From: Bog-473 sp963730395
GTDB lineage: Bacteria > Actinomycetota > Acidimicrobiia > Acidimicrobiales > RAAP-2
NCBI GenBank assembly: GCA_963730395.1
Contig: CAVSSK010000018.1
Coordinates: forward strand, 248,001-312,000
Length of the DNA: 64,000 nt
Direction: 5' to 3'
Of the stretch, positions 24,704 through 33,764 are shown in pieces (position 1 is the stretch's first letter; the number at the start of each line of letters is the position of its first letter). Under the pieces are notes generated by a model, which did no database searches, was not told the origin of the DNA, and was given only the letters and a program-made list of their open reading frames with translations. The translations under genes and the position numbers were made by a program.

Positions 24704-26329
24704 TCATGCGCCGTCGCGCTGGAGGAGGAGCACGCCGGAGGGCGTGCCGCCCCCGGTGCTGACGACCGCCGTGGCGGCGTCCCCCACCTGCCGCTCCCCC
24801 GCGTCGCCCCTCAGCTGGAGGACGGCCTCGTAGAGGAAGCCGAACCCGTGCAGGCGCCCCTCCGACAGCTGCCCGCCGTGGGGGTTGACCGGCAGCTCGC
24901 CGTCCAAGGCGATGCGCGTGCCCCCCTCGAGCCAGTCGTTGGCTTCCCCGAGGCCGCAGAATCCGAGGGCCTCGAGCCACGAGATGGCGTTGAACGTGAA
25001 CCCGTCGTAGAGGAGGGCGACATCGACATCGCCCGGCCCGAGGCGGGACCGGGACCACAGGTGCGCGGCCTGGCCCAGGACCTGTGGCTCGTGGGTGATC
25101 GTCCCCTGGTCCCACGAGATCCGCTCGATGATCTGGGTGCCGACCGCCTCGACGCGGATCGCCGGGCGTGGGAGGTCGCCGGAGATCGACGAGTCCGACA
25201 CGACGATGGCCACCGACCCGTCGCAGGGGACGTCACAGTCGTAGAGGCCGAACGGGGTCGTGATCGGCCGCGCGGAGAGGTAGTCGTCCATCGACATCGG
25301 GTCCCGGTAGATGGCGGCCGGGTTGCGCGCCGCGTTGGCCCGCCCGTTCAACGCGATCAGCCCCAGCATCTCGCGTGGCGCGCCGTAGCGGTGCAGGTAC
25401 TGGTTGGCGTTCATGCCGATCCAGTTCGCCGCAGAGAATGCGCCGTACGGTGCGCGCCAGGTTGCCATGCCCGAGGCGCGTGCACCGCCCCCGGCGCCGC
25501 CGCCGAGGGCAGCGAACGTCGACTCCCACACCGTCCGGAAGCACAGGACGTGGCGGCACAGGCCGGAGGCCACCGCCAACATGGCGGCGATCAGCGCGCC
25601 GCCCTGGCCGGGGATGTCCCCACCGCCGTTGATCCAAGTGGGATGCAGCCGGAGGGCCTCCTCGACCGCCGTGACGCCGCCTTCGCTCATGCCCATGCCC
25701 GCCGCGCCCGGGTACGTCGAGAGGCCGTCGATGTCGTCGAGCTCCAGCCCGGCGTCGGCCACGGCCTGCAGGCAGGCGTCGACGGTGAGCGAGAGAGGGT
25801 CGACCATGAGCCGCCGCCCGATCGCCGAGCGCCCCACGCCGCTGAGCACGGACCGGTGCTCGAAGCGATCGGCGTGCAGCGGCGCCCGGGGCACCGGTCG
25901 CTCCGGCGCGCCGATCGGATCGGCGACGTCCGCTCCACCGGTCGGCTCGAAGTGGGGCAGCCACACGTCCTCGCACTGCTCGAAGCTGACCACGACCTCC
26001 TGCCCGACGTGCACGTCGCCCGGATCGCAACCGACGATGGAGGTGGTGAGCCGGACCGTCGGGTCCTCGGCGATCGCCACCACGGCGATGACGTAGGGCG
26101 GTTCGAAGGCAGGGTGCCAGCGGTGCTGGTTCACCGTGTAACCGACCACCGAGGCCCGGCCGGAGACGACCGTCGGCTGCCAGTCCGTGCTCCGGCAGTT
26201 GGGGCAGATCGGGACCGGAGGGTGGACGAGGGACGCGCAGGCGTCGCATCGCTGGATGCGCAGGTGGCCATCCGCCCCCGAGGTCCAGAACCACTCCGTG
26301 GCCGGCGTCAGCTCCGGCAACGGCCTCAT
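24704..26329 (-). CDS. DUF35 (zinc ribbon/OB-fold)-thiolase-like fusion, possible retro-aldolase
   Basis: A 541-residue two-domain protein. Residues 1-150 are a DUF35 acyl-CoA-binding domain: zinc ribbon cysteines C28, C31, C42 and C45 (CDAC, CPNC) and then an OB-fold. From about 155 onward is a thiolase-like lipid-transfer domain (VGRSAIGRRLMVDPLSLTVDACLQA, DIDGLSTYPGA, EALGFCGLGEANDW, NPHGGQLSEGRLHG). The thiolase nucleophile is absent: around residues 234-244 the sequence reads NGGGDIPGQGG. Separate Ltp2 and DUF35 proteins form an aldolase that cleaves steroid side-chain beta-hydroxyacyl-CoA; here the two are fused. The ATG overlaps the stop of the DapB-like gene (ATGA). It is last in a six-gene operon. 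Confidence 0.85.
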   Translation of the reverse strand: MRPLPELTPATEWFWTSGADGHLRIQRCDACASLVHPPVPICPNCRSTDWQPTVVSGRASVVGYTVNQHRWHPAFEPPYVIAVVAIAEDPTVRLTTSIVGCDPGDVHVGQEVVVSFEQCEDVWLPHFEPTGGADVADPIGAPERPVPRAPLHADRFEHRSVLSGVGRSAIGRRLMVDPLSLTVDACLQAVADAGLELDDIDGLSTYPGAAGMGMSEGGVTAVEEALRLHPTWINGGGDIPGQGGALIAAMLAVASGLCRHVLCFRTVWESTFAALGGGAGGGARASGMATWRAPYGAFSAANWIGMNANQYLHRYGAPREMLGLIALNGRANAARNPAAIYRDPMSMDDYLSARPITTPFGLYDCDVPCDGSVAIVVSDSSISGDLPRPAIRVEAVGTQIIERISWDQGTITHEPQVLGQAAHLWSRSRLGPGDVDVALLYDGFTFNAISWLEALGFCGLGEANDWLEGGTRIALDGELPVNPHGGQLSEGRLHGFGFLYEAVLQLRGDAGERQVGDAATAVVSTGGGTPSGVLLLQRDGA

Positions 26330-27412
26330 CGACGGGGCCGGTCCGGGCCCGTCGCCGGGGCCGTCTCCCCCAGCGTGCCGATGATCTGTGGGAGGTCCAC
26401 CGAGGTCCGGATGCCGGGAGCGGCGGCGCAGACGAACGGCACCGCGTTGACGGCGCGGTTGGCCGTGTAGCCGGGCGACCGCTCGGCCATCTCCTCCAGA
26501 CGGGAAGGCGAAGCGCAACTCGACGTCGAGGGGTGCGTCGCCGTCGACCACGACCCGCCACCCGGTCTCGCGGAGGTCCCACGACGGCTCCAGGTCCGTC
26601 GTGCAGAACCAGGTGGCGACGAAGCTGAGCAGGGGCGTCCCGCCCCGAAGGCCATGTACCCTCATCTGCTGCCCGGCCACCGTGCCGGCCGGCAGCACTC
26701 CGGCCGCGATCTCCGTCCTCCGGCGGGTGACCGCCACCTGGCCGCTGGCCTCGACCGAGTCCAGCGGGAGCCCGACGGCCTCGGCCAAGACGCGGAGCGA
26801 CGGTCCGAAGCTCTGCGCGCCATGGGCCCACCGGCCGGGATCGAAGGTCGCCGGGTCCTTGCCGAACCCCATGAGGTCGAAGAGCAGCACCGGCGAGTTG
26901 CGCTGCGACAGGTCGGCGTACTCGTGAATGACGAGCGAGTCGAGCCGCCGCTGGATCGACGTCAGGACGAGCGGGACGGCCTCGGAGATGAAGCCGGGGC
27001 TGCTGCCTGTGCTGTGGACGGAGGTGCCTCCGCGCGCGCAGGCGGCTTCGACCCTCTCACGCGACGCGGGGTCCATGGACGCCGGATGATGGAACTCGCC
27101 ACGCGTGGTCACGACGTTGGCGCCCGATTCCAGCAGGCGGCAGACGTCGTCGAAGTTGCACTCCTGGGGCATGTACAGGACGCAGTCGGCGCCGAGGGCG
27201 AGGATCTCGTCGATGTCGTCGGTGGCGAGGACCCCGCTCGGCCCGCAACCGCACAGCTCGCCGGCATCACGGCCCACCTTGTCCGGCGAGTACACGTAGA
27301 GCCCGACGAGTGTCATGGCGGGATGCTCGATGACTCCACGCAACGAACGCGTGCCGATGTTGCCGGTGGCCCACTGGACGACCCGGAGTGGCTGCTCGGC
27401 GCTCTCGGTCAT
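26326..27412 (-). pseudogene. DapB-like (2,4-diaminopentanoate dehydrogenase-like) protein, frameshifted
   Basis: An NAD(P)-dependent dehydrogenase of the dihydrodipicolinate-reductase-like family: LRVVQWATGNIGTRSLRGV at the N-terminus (Rossmann GxxGxxG variant), CVLYMPQ and STGSSPGFISE. The frame reads well to RFAFPS and then degenerates, while the neighbouring frame gives the expected C-terminus (LEEMAERSPGYTANRAVNAV, then VCAAAPGIRTSVDLPQI) and stops at 26326. The shift is near 26500-26505 and equals one extra base or two missing. Without the shift the protein would be about 360 residues. Because of the shift the first frame runs on into the DUF35 gene and gives a false 902-residue fusion. 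Start GAGCGCC then ATG at 27412, three bases after the CitE-like gene. Confidence 0.8.
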
Positions 27413-27415
27413 GGT

Positions 27416-28330
27416 TCAGGCGCTCCCCTCGGCCAGCGACGCCTTGTAGAGGACGTTGGCCGCGAGCCGCATGTGGGCGGCGTCCACGAGCTTGCCGTCC
27501 CGTCCGAGTGCGCCGACACCTTCGGCCTCGGAGCGGCGATAGGCCTCCATCGATTGGCGGGCCTCCTCTATCTCGGCGGCCGTCGGCGAGAACACCTCGT
27601 TGGCGATGGCGATCTGATCGGGGTGAATCGCCCACTTGCCGTCGAAGCCCAACAGGCTTGCGTGGGTGGCCGCCCGGCGGTAGCCCTCGGGGTCCTGATA
27701 GGCGGGGTACGGCGCGTCGATGGCGTCGATCCCGGCGCCCCTCGCCGCTGCGAGCACCTGGACCCGGGCGAAGTGCCAGAAGTCGCCGGGGTACTCGCCG
27801 ACGGGGTCGAAGTTGCCGTCGACCCGGGAGCGCAGCGAGGCCGAGAGGTCGCCGGCGCCGAAGATGATCGCCTCGAGCCGGTCGCTCGCACGCGCGATCT
27901 CCGCGGCATTGGAGAGCCCTTCGGCCTCCTCGATCAGGACCTCGAGCCCGATGCGAGTGGTCAGCCCCAGTTTGGCCTCGAGTTGGGTGAGCAGCACGTC
28001 CACCCACCAGACGTCACGCGCCGAGCGGGCCTTGGGCACGATGAGCACGTCCACCGCCTCCCGCGCCCCGGTGACCACCTCGACGATGTCGCCGTGGCAC
28101 CACGGCGTCTCGATCCCGTTCACCCGGACGGCCCGGACGGTCCGGCCCCAGTCACAGCCCCTCAGCGCGCCGACGGCGACGGCCCGGGCCGACTCCTTGA
28201 CCACCGGGGCGCAGGCGTCCTCGAGGTCCAGGAACACGAGATCGGCGTCGGAGCGGGCGGCCTTCTCGCACATCCGCTCGCTGCTGGCCGGTGTCGCCAG
28301 CTCCGATCGTCGCGCCCTCGGCCGTTGCAC
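27416..28330 (-). CDS. HpcH/HpaI aldolase or citrate lyase beta (CitE)-like protein
   Basis: A 304-residue TIM-barrel lyase. The CitE fingerprint is present: VFLDLEDACAP near the N-terminus (metal and substrate contacts), LIVPKARSA, GLEVLIEEAEGLSN and FGAGDLSASLRSR. Family members cleave or form C-C bonds of CoA esters (malyl-CoA, citramalyl-CoA, mesaconyl or methylmalyl-CoA). The start is GTG at 28330 with GGGAGGGATCA upstream. It lies 23 bases after the CoA-transferase and three bases before the DapB-like gene, so all three are cotranscribed. A CoA-transferase feeding a CitE-like lyase is a common pairing. Precise substrate unknown. Confidence 0.88.
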   Translation of the reverse strand: MQRPRARRSELATPASSERMCEKAARSDADLVFLDLEDACAPVVKESARAVAVGALRGCDWGRTVRAVRVNGIETPWCHGDIVEVVTGAREAVDVLIVPKARSARDVWWVDVLLTQLEAKLGLTTRIGLEVLIEEAEGLSNAAEIARASDRLEAIIFGAGDLSASLRSRVDGNFDPVGEYPGDFWHFARVQVLAAARGAGIDAIDAPYPAYQDPEGYRRAATHASLLGFDGKWAIHPDQIAIANEVFSPTAAEIEEARQSMEAYRRSEAEGVGALGRDGKLVDAAHMRLAANVLYKASLAEGSA

Positions 28331-28353
28331 TGATCCCTCCCTCTGCCTCGACG

Positions 28354-29556
28354 TCAGATCACGCCCGCCGCGCTGAGCGCAGCCAGACGGTCGGCGTCGA
28401 TGTCGAGCAACTCACCGTAGACCGCGTCGTTGTCGGCCCCCAGACCGCGGCCCAGGTGCGTGATGCGGCCTGGTGTCTCGCTCAGCACCGCCACCGGCGC
28501 CTGCACGGTCATGGCGCCGAGGTCGGGATCCTCGAGCTGCACGAAGGTTCCCCTGGAACGCAGGTGCTCGTCGCCCAGCAGCTGCTCGGCGTCGTAGACG
28601 GGTGCCGCGGCGACCGATGCCGCCTCGAACACCGTCATCGCTTCGGCGAGGGTGCGCCGACGGACCCAGTCGGCGACGAGCTCGTCGATCTCGCGGCCTC
28701 GCTTCTGGCGGGGAAGCGGGTCCACGTAGTCCGGGTCCTCCGCCAGGTCGGGCCGGTCTATGGCGCAGTAGACCCGGGCGACGAGGTTCGGCGACGCGCT
28801 GGAGATCGCCAGCCACTTGTCGTCGGCGGTCCGGTAGGCGTTGCGCGGTGCGCTGGCGTCGAGGCGGTTGCCCACGCGGCCGGGCACGACGCCCAGCTGG
28901 TCGAAGGCGAGGGTGGACGACTCGATCAGCCGCGCCAGGGGCTCGATCAGGTTGACGTCGACGAGCTGCCCGCCGCCGCCGTGGACGTCTCGGTGGTAGA
29001 GGGCGATCATCACCGCGTACGTCGCCGCCAGCGCCGCCACCCCGTCGGCCAGCATGAAGGGCGGCAGGGTGGGGGGGCCGTCGGGCTGGCCGGTGAGATG
29101 GGCGAAGCCGCTCATGGCCTCCGCGAGGGTGCCGAAGCCCGGGCTGTCGCTCTTGGGGCCGCCGCGCCCGAAACCGCTGATGTGGAGCATCACGAGCCGT
29201 GGATGCCGCTGGTGCACCGATTCGTAGTCGATCCCCCACCGCACCAACGCGCTCGGTCGGTTGTTGATGATGAGCACGTCGCTCACGTCGAGGAGGCGAT
29301 GGAAGAGCTCCTGTCCCTCGAGTCGGCGGAGGTCCAGCGTCACGCACCGCTTGTTCCGGCTCATGCTCTTCCAGACCAGGCCCACCCCGTCCTTGCGATC
29401 GCCCCAGGTGCGCAGCGGGTCGCCGGAGCCCGGTTGCTCCACCTTGATCACCTCCGCGCCGAACTCACCCATCGCCGTGGAGACCAGCGGGCCCGCGGCC
29501 AGCGTCGCCGCCTCGACGACGCGCACGCCGTCGAGGGGACCCCGTGCATCAGCCAT
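28354..29556 (-). CDS. CaiB/BaiF family III CoA-transferase
   Basis: A 400-residue family III CoA-transferase. LDGVRVVEAATLAAGP, EFGAEVIKVEQPGSGDPLR, NKRCVTLDLR and HISGFGRGGP are family landmarks, and D171 in FMLADGVAALAA is the predicted catalytic aspartate. The ATG at 29556 overlaps the end of the monooxygenase gene by eight bases; a longer frame would read 54 residues of that gene and is not credible. It likely activates the carboxylic acid produced in this operon before the CitE-like lyase acts. Confidence 0.9.
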   Translation of the reverse strand: MADARGPLDGVRVVEAATLAAGPLVSTAMGEFGAEVIKVEQPGSGDPLRTWGDRKDGVGLVWKSMSRNKRCVTLDLRRLEGQELFHRLLDVSDVLIINNRPSALVRWGIDYESVHQRHPRLVMLHISGFGRGGPKSDSPGFGTLAEAMSGFAHLTGQPDGPPTLPPFMLADGVAALAATYAVMIALYHRDVHGGGGQLVDVNLIEPLARLIESSTLAFDQLGVVPGRVGNRLDASAPRNAYRTADDKWLAISSASPNLVARVYCAIDRPDLAEDPDYVDPLPRQKRGREIDELVADWVRRRTLAEAMTVFEAASVAAAPVYDAEQLLGDEHLRSRGTFVQLEDPDLGAMTVQAPVAVLSETPGRITHLGRGLGADNDAVYGELLDIDADRLAALSAAGVI

Positions 29557-30907
29557 CGTGCTCGGCTCGAGGGCGGGCGATGCCCAGGGTGTCGCGCAGC
29601 GTCTCGCCCGTGTAGCGGTCACGGAACACGCCGCGGCGCTGCAGCTCGGGAACGACCATCCGGACCACGTCTTCGTACGCGCCGGGTGTGTGGGTCGCGG
29701 CCACGACGAACCCGTCACACGCCTCGGTCTCGATCCACGCCTCCATCTGGTCGGCGACTTCGGTGCCGGTGCCGACGAAGCGGGGGCCCTGGAGCAGGGT
29801 GGCGCGGTGGCCGGCCAGGTCGGCGAGCGTGACGGTGTCGCCTCCGATGTGCGTGCGCAGGTTCTGCACCAGCCCGCGGATCCCCGACACGGAACCGATG
29901 AGCTCGTCGGTGATCGGGTCGTCCAGCTCCATGCCGGAGAAGTCGTAGTTCATGAGCTCCGAGAGCAGCGTCAGCGACGCCTTCGGGTCCACGAGGGAGT
30001 TGAGGAAGAGGTCCTCGCGCTCCTCGGCATGAGCGTGGGACTCGCCGACGACCGTGTAGACCATCGGCAGCATCTTCACCGACAGCGGGTCGCGTCCCGC
30101 CTCGGCGATCGACTCCTTCTGGTCCTTGTAATGCGCGCGTGCGATGTCGATGTCGGGGTCGCCCGTGAAGATCAGCTCCGCCCAGCGTGCTGCGAACTCC
30201 CGGCCGCGACCCGACGAGCCCGCCTGCAGCAGCACCGGCCGGCCCTGGGGGCTCCGGGGCACCGTCAGCGGACCGCGGGAGCTGAACCACTTGCCGTCGT
30301 GGTCGAGCTCGTGGACCTTGCCGGGGTCGGCGAAGTACCCGCTCGCCCTGTCCAGCACGAGCGCATCGTCCTCCCACGTGTCCCACAACCCGGTGGTCAC
30401 CTCGAGGAACTCGTCCGCCCGGTCATAGCGGACGTCGTGGCCGAGGTGCTCCTTGAAGCCGTAGTTCTGCGCCTCGCTGTCGTTGACCGAGGTGACGATG
30501 TTCCACGCTGCCCGTCCACCCGACAGGTGATCGAGCGTGGCGAAGGTACGGGCGACGTGGTACGGCGAGTAGTAGGTGGTCGAGTACGTCGCGCCCAGAC
30601 CGATGTGGTCCGTGACGGCGGCGATCACGCCCAGCACGACGCTGAGGTCCAGCTTCACCGGGCGCGCCCCGAGACGGACCGCTTCGGCGACCGACCCGCC
30701 GTAGATCCCGGGCATGGCCAGACGATCGTCGAAGAACATCATGTCGAAGCAGCCCTCTTCGAGGGTCCGGCCCAGCTTGGCGTAGTAGCTGGCACTGAGG
30801 AAGCCCTGCTCGGTGTCGGGATGCCGCCACGACCCGGCGTACACCGTCGTGCTCCCCGCCTGCATGAAGCCGACCAGGGACATCTGTCGTTTCGCCATGG
30901 TTACCAC
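29549..30907 (-). CDS. NtaA/SnaA/DszA-type FMN-dependent monooxygenase
   Basis: A 452-residue luciferase-like monooxygenase of the nitrilotriacetate monooxygenase family, larger than the F420 oxidoreductases of the same fold. Features include GSWRHPD near the N-terminus, FDMMFFDDRLAMP, YSTTYYSPYHVARTFATLDHLSGGRAAWN, the VTSVNDSEAQNYG loop and PVLLQAGSSGRG. Such enzymes use reduced FMN delivered by a separate reductase to cleave C-N, C-S or ketone-type bonds. No flavin reductase gene is visible nearby. The start may be GTG at 30907 or ATG at 30898. Position in the six-gene operon suggests an early oxygenation step. Confidence 0.88.
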   Translation of the reverse strand: MVTMAKRQMSLVGFMQAGSTTVYAGSWRHPDTEQGFLSASYYAKLGRTLEEGCFDMMFFDDRLAMPGIYGGSVAEAVRLGARPVKLDLSVVLGVIAAVTDHIGLGATYSTTYYSPYHVARTFATLDHLSGGRAAWNIVTSVNDSEAQNYGFKEHLGHDVRYDRADEFLEVTTGLWDTWEDDALVLDRASGYFADPGKVHELDHDGKWFSSRGPLTVPRSPQGRPVLLQAGSSGRGREFAARWAELIFTGDPDIDIARAHYKDQKESIAEAGRDPLSVKMLPMVYTVVGESHAHAEEREDLFLNSLVDPKASLTLLSELMNYDFSGMELDDPITDELIGSVSGIRGLVQNLRTHIGGDTVTLADLAGHRATLLQGPRFVGTGTEVADQMEAWIETEACDGFVVAATHTPGAYEDVVRMVVPELQRRGVFRDRYTGETLRDTLGIARPRAEHDG

Positions 30908-30945
30908 TCACTCCTCATATTGGGCTTCTCGGCGGCCCAGACGGC

Positions 30946-32247
30946 TCAGCTCCCTGCCGCGGCGACAGCGCGTCGGGCGCGGGAGCGGAAGCCCTCGAGC
31001 TTCTCGTCGGGGGTGCGGACCCGGGTGCTGCGGGACATGATCGACACGTCGTGACCGGCCGCCCGTCTGCGGAGCGCGGCAACCGTGGCCTCCTCCTTGG
31101 GGATGTGGGCGAAGGGATCGAAGGAGAACCAGCGCATGGCGTTCTCGTGGGTCATCTTGGAGATGTCGGTCGCGGGGACGGCGTACTTGGCGAACTCCAC
31201 CCCCAGCTCCTCGGGTGCGTTGGGCCACATGGAGTCGCTGTGGGGGTAGTCCGCCTCCCAGGCGATGTTGTCGATGCCGATCTCGTCGCGCAGTGCGATG
31301 CCGACCGGATCGCTTATGAAGCAGGTCAGGAAGTGCTGCCGGAACACCTCGCTCGGGAGGCGGCCGCCGAAGTCCTGCAGCGTCCAGGCGTGATGCATCT
31401 CGAAGGTGCGGTCCACCCGCGAGAGGAAGTAGGGGACCCAGCCGGTGCCGCCCTCGGACAGCGCCACCCGGAGGTCGGGGTAGGTCTTCAGCACCCGGGA
31501 CCACAGCAAGTCGGCCGCCGCCGACTGGATGTTCATCGGCTGCAGGGTGATCATCACGTCCGGCGGCGAGTCGACCGCGGGAATGGAGAGCCGTCCGGAC
31601 GAGCCCAGGTGGATGGCGAGCACCGTCGCGGTGTCGCAGCATGCCTGCCATACCGGGTCCCAGTACTCGTCGTGGAAGCTCGGGTAGCCGAGGGCGGCGG
31701 GGTTCTCCGTGAAGCTGAGGGAATGGCAGCCCTTCGCCGCGACCCGGCGTATCTCCGCCGCGGTCGCCTGCGCGTCCCAGATGACCGGGACGGCCATCGG
31801 GATGAAGCGAGCCGGGTAGGCGGCGCACCACTCGTCGATGTGCCAATCGTTGTACGCCCGGACCAGCGCCAGGGAGAGGTCGGCGTCGTCGCTCGCAAAG
31901 GTCCGCGCGGTGAAGGTGGGGAAGGAGGGGAAGTTCATGGAGGCCAGGACGCCCCCTGCGTCCATGTCCTTGACCCGCTCGTGCACGTCGTAGCACCCGG
32001 GCCGCACCTCTTCGAGGCTCTGCGGCTCGAGCCCGTACTCCTCCTTGGGCCGGCCGGCGACGGCATTGAGCGCCGCCGTCTCCATCACGACCTGCCCGAA
32101 GGTCCAGACGTCGCTCCCCTCGTCGTTGCGCACCAGCTTGGGCGCTCGATCCCGGTACCCGGCGGCCAGGTGGTGCGCGAACAGGTCCGGGGGCTCGATG
32201 ATGTGGTCGTCGACGCTGATCAGGATGAGATCGTCAACCTCGCTCAC
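30946..32247 (-). CDS. Amidohydrolase 2 family protein
   Basis: A 433-residue TIM-barrel hydrolase or decarboxylase of the ACMSD-like amidohydrolase 2 family. The N-terminal ISVDDHIIEPPDLF holds the DxDH variant typical of this branch; the middle has a metal histidine in AIHLGSSG, followed by ALSEGGTGWVPYFLSRVDR and EADYPHSDSMWP, with the late aspartate. GGGAGGAG precedes the GTG at 32247. It is first in the six-gene minus-strand operon. The family includes decarboxylases and C-C hydrolases of aromatic and steroid-ring fragments. A similar protein occurs at 55002. Substrate unknown. Confidence 0.87.
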   Translation of the reverse strand: MSEVDDLILISVDDHIIEPPDLFAHHLAAGYRDRAPKLVRNDEGSDVWTFGQVVMETAALNAVAGRPKEEYGLEPQSLEEVRPGCYDVHERVKDMDAGGVLASMNFPSFPTFTARTFASDDADLSLALVRAYNDWHIDEWCAAYPARFIPMAVPVIWDAQATAAEIRRVAAKGCHSLSFTENPAALGYPSFHDEYWDPVWQACCDTATVLAIHLGSSGRLSIPAVDSPPDVMITLQPMNIQSAAADLLWSRVLKTYPDLRVALSEGGTGWVPYFLSRVDRTFEMHHAWTLQDFGGRLPSEVFRQHFLTCFISDPVGIALRDEIGIDNIAWEADYPHSDSMWPNAPEELGVEFAKYAVPATDISKMTHENAMRWFSFDPFAHIPKEEATVAALRRRAAGHDVSIMSRSTRVRTPDEKLEGFRSRARRAVAAAGS

Positions 32248-32462
32248 TGGCGGCTCCTCCCGAGAACGGGCCTCTCTGCACAATATAACGCCCCTATACT
32301 AGGCGGCTCCCCGGACGCCCGCCGACGGCGTGGACCGGCGTGGCGAACCCGCGGCGGAGGGCGACCACGAACGTGACCCGGCGCAGGTCGTGCCCGTATC
32401 TGGCGCCGCCCTTCGGAGGGCGAGCCGGAACGATTATCCGGTTCTCGGCCGGGAGAGCCTGG

Positions 32463-33764
32463 TCAGGCGTTGCCGACGAGATGCTCGATGTGCTCGGCCA
32501 GCTTCTGGCGGGCTTCCTCGCGCTTGGCCGGCAGGTGGGCGGTCGGCCACAGCCCGGGCGCGGCCTCGTAGTCCTTGAGGACCTCGCGGGCGACGGTGAC
32601 CTTGTGCACCTCGGTCGGCCCGTCCACCACGCTCATGATCGGCGCCATCATCCACATGCTGCCGAAGGGCATCTCGTTGGACACGCCCAGTGCGCCGTGC
32701 GCGTGCATGGAACGCCAGACCGCATCGTGCACGACCTTGGGGGTGAGGGCCTTGATGGCGGCGATGTTCTTCCGGGTGCGCCGGTAGTCACCGACCTGGT
32801 CGATCTCCCAGGCGGTGTAGAGCACCAGGAGACGGAACTGCTGGAGCTCCACGTAGGAATCCGCGATGTCCCCCTGGATGAACTGCTTCTTGGCCAGCAG
32901 GCTGCCCTGCGTCTCGCGGCTGAGGACCCGCTCGCAGAGCAGGTCCAGGGCGCGTTGGCACGTGGCCACCGTCCGCATGGCGTGGTGGACGCGCCCGCCA
33001 CCCAGGCGGGTCTGGGCGATCGCGAAGGCCTCCCCCTCGCCGCCGAGCAGGCTGTCGGCCGGGACGCGCACGTCCTCGTAGTGGATGAGGGCGTGCATCC
33101 CTTCGTCCTCCGACTCGCCGGCCAGGCCGACGTGGCGGGTCATGTTGACCCCGGGGGTGTCGGTGGGCACCAGGAACATGGACGCCCCCTTGTAGATGCT
33201 CACGTCGGGGTCGGTGATGGCCATCACGATGAGGAACGCCGCCGTGCGGGCATTGGACGAGAAGAACTTCCACCCGTTGATGACCCACTCGTCGCCGTCC
33301 CGCACCGCGGTGGTCGTGAACTGCTGTGGGTCCGAGCCCGCCTGCGGCTCCGTCATGGAGTAACAGGAGAACACCTCCCCGTTCAGCAGCGGCTGGAGGT
33401 ACGACTGCTTCTGCGCCTCGGTCCCGTAGTGGGCGATGATCTCCGCGTTCCCGGTGTCGGGCGCCTGGGTCCCGAAGACGATGGGCGCCCACCCCGACAC
33501 CCCGAGGATCTCGTTCAGGAGGGCGAGCTTCAGCTGCCCGTACCCCTTGCCGCCGAGCTCAGGCCCGAGATGGGCGGCCCAGAGGTCGTGGTCACGAACC
33601 TCCTGCTTCATGGGGTCGACGATGGGCCTCAGCTCGTCGTCCAGGGGGTGGAACTGCCGGTGGGGATAGAGGATGTCGAGCGGCTCGACCTTGTCCCGCA
33701 CGAAGTCGCGCGCCCAGTCGAGCTTCTCTTGGAACTCCGGCTCGGTGGAGAAATCCCAGGCCAT
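32463..33764 (-). CDS. Acyl-CoA dehydrogenase (ACAD10/11-like)
   Basis: A 433-residue acyl-CoA dehydrogenase. SCYSMTEPQAGSDPQQ and WVINGWKFFSSNAR form the FAD/substrate region; RLGGGRVHHAMRTVATCQRAL and MSVVDGPTEVHKVTVAREVL near the C-terminus match the ACAD10/11 and related FadE group rather than short-chain enzymes. AGGGGAGGCG precedes the ATG. It stands alone on the minus strand, followed by a 215-base gap to the amidohydrolase operon, and is divergent from the crotonase at 34079. It would catalyse the first oxidation of an acyl-CoA. Confidence 0.9.
   Translation of the reverse strand: MAWDFSTEPEFQEKLDWARDFVRDKVEPLDILYPHRQFHPLDDELRPIVDPMKQEVRDHDLWAAHLGPELGGKGYGQLKLALLNEILGVSGWAPIVFGTQAPDTGNAEIIAHYGTEAQKQSYLQPLLNGEVFSCYSMTEPQAGSDPQQFTTTAVRDGDEWVINGWKFFSSNARTAAFLIVMAITDPDVSIYKGASMFLVPTDTPGVNMTRHVGLAGESEDEGMHALIHYEDVRVPADSLLGGEGEAFAIAQTRLGGGRVHHAMRTVATCQRALDLLCERVLSRETQGSLLAKKQFIQGDIADSYVELQQFRLLVLYTAWEIDQVGDYRRTRKNIAAIKALTPKVVHDAVWRSMHAHGALGVSNEMPFGSMWMMAPIMSVVDGPTEVHKVTVAREVLKDYEAAPGLWPTAHLPAKREEARQKLAEHIEHLVGNA

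Noticed and set aside
24704..27412. A 902-residue fusion of DapB-like, DUF35 and thiolase domains
   Set aside because: The middle 40 residues are low-complexity, the true C-terminus of the DapB-like protein is in another frame, and ATGA overlap at 26326-26329 marks two separate genes. A frameshift explains the fusion.
27416..28330. Citrate lyase complex
   Set aside because: No acyl-carrier or alpha-subunit genes (citD, citF) lie nearby; the gene is a stand-alone CitE-like lyase.
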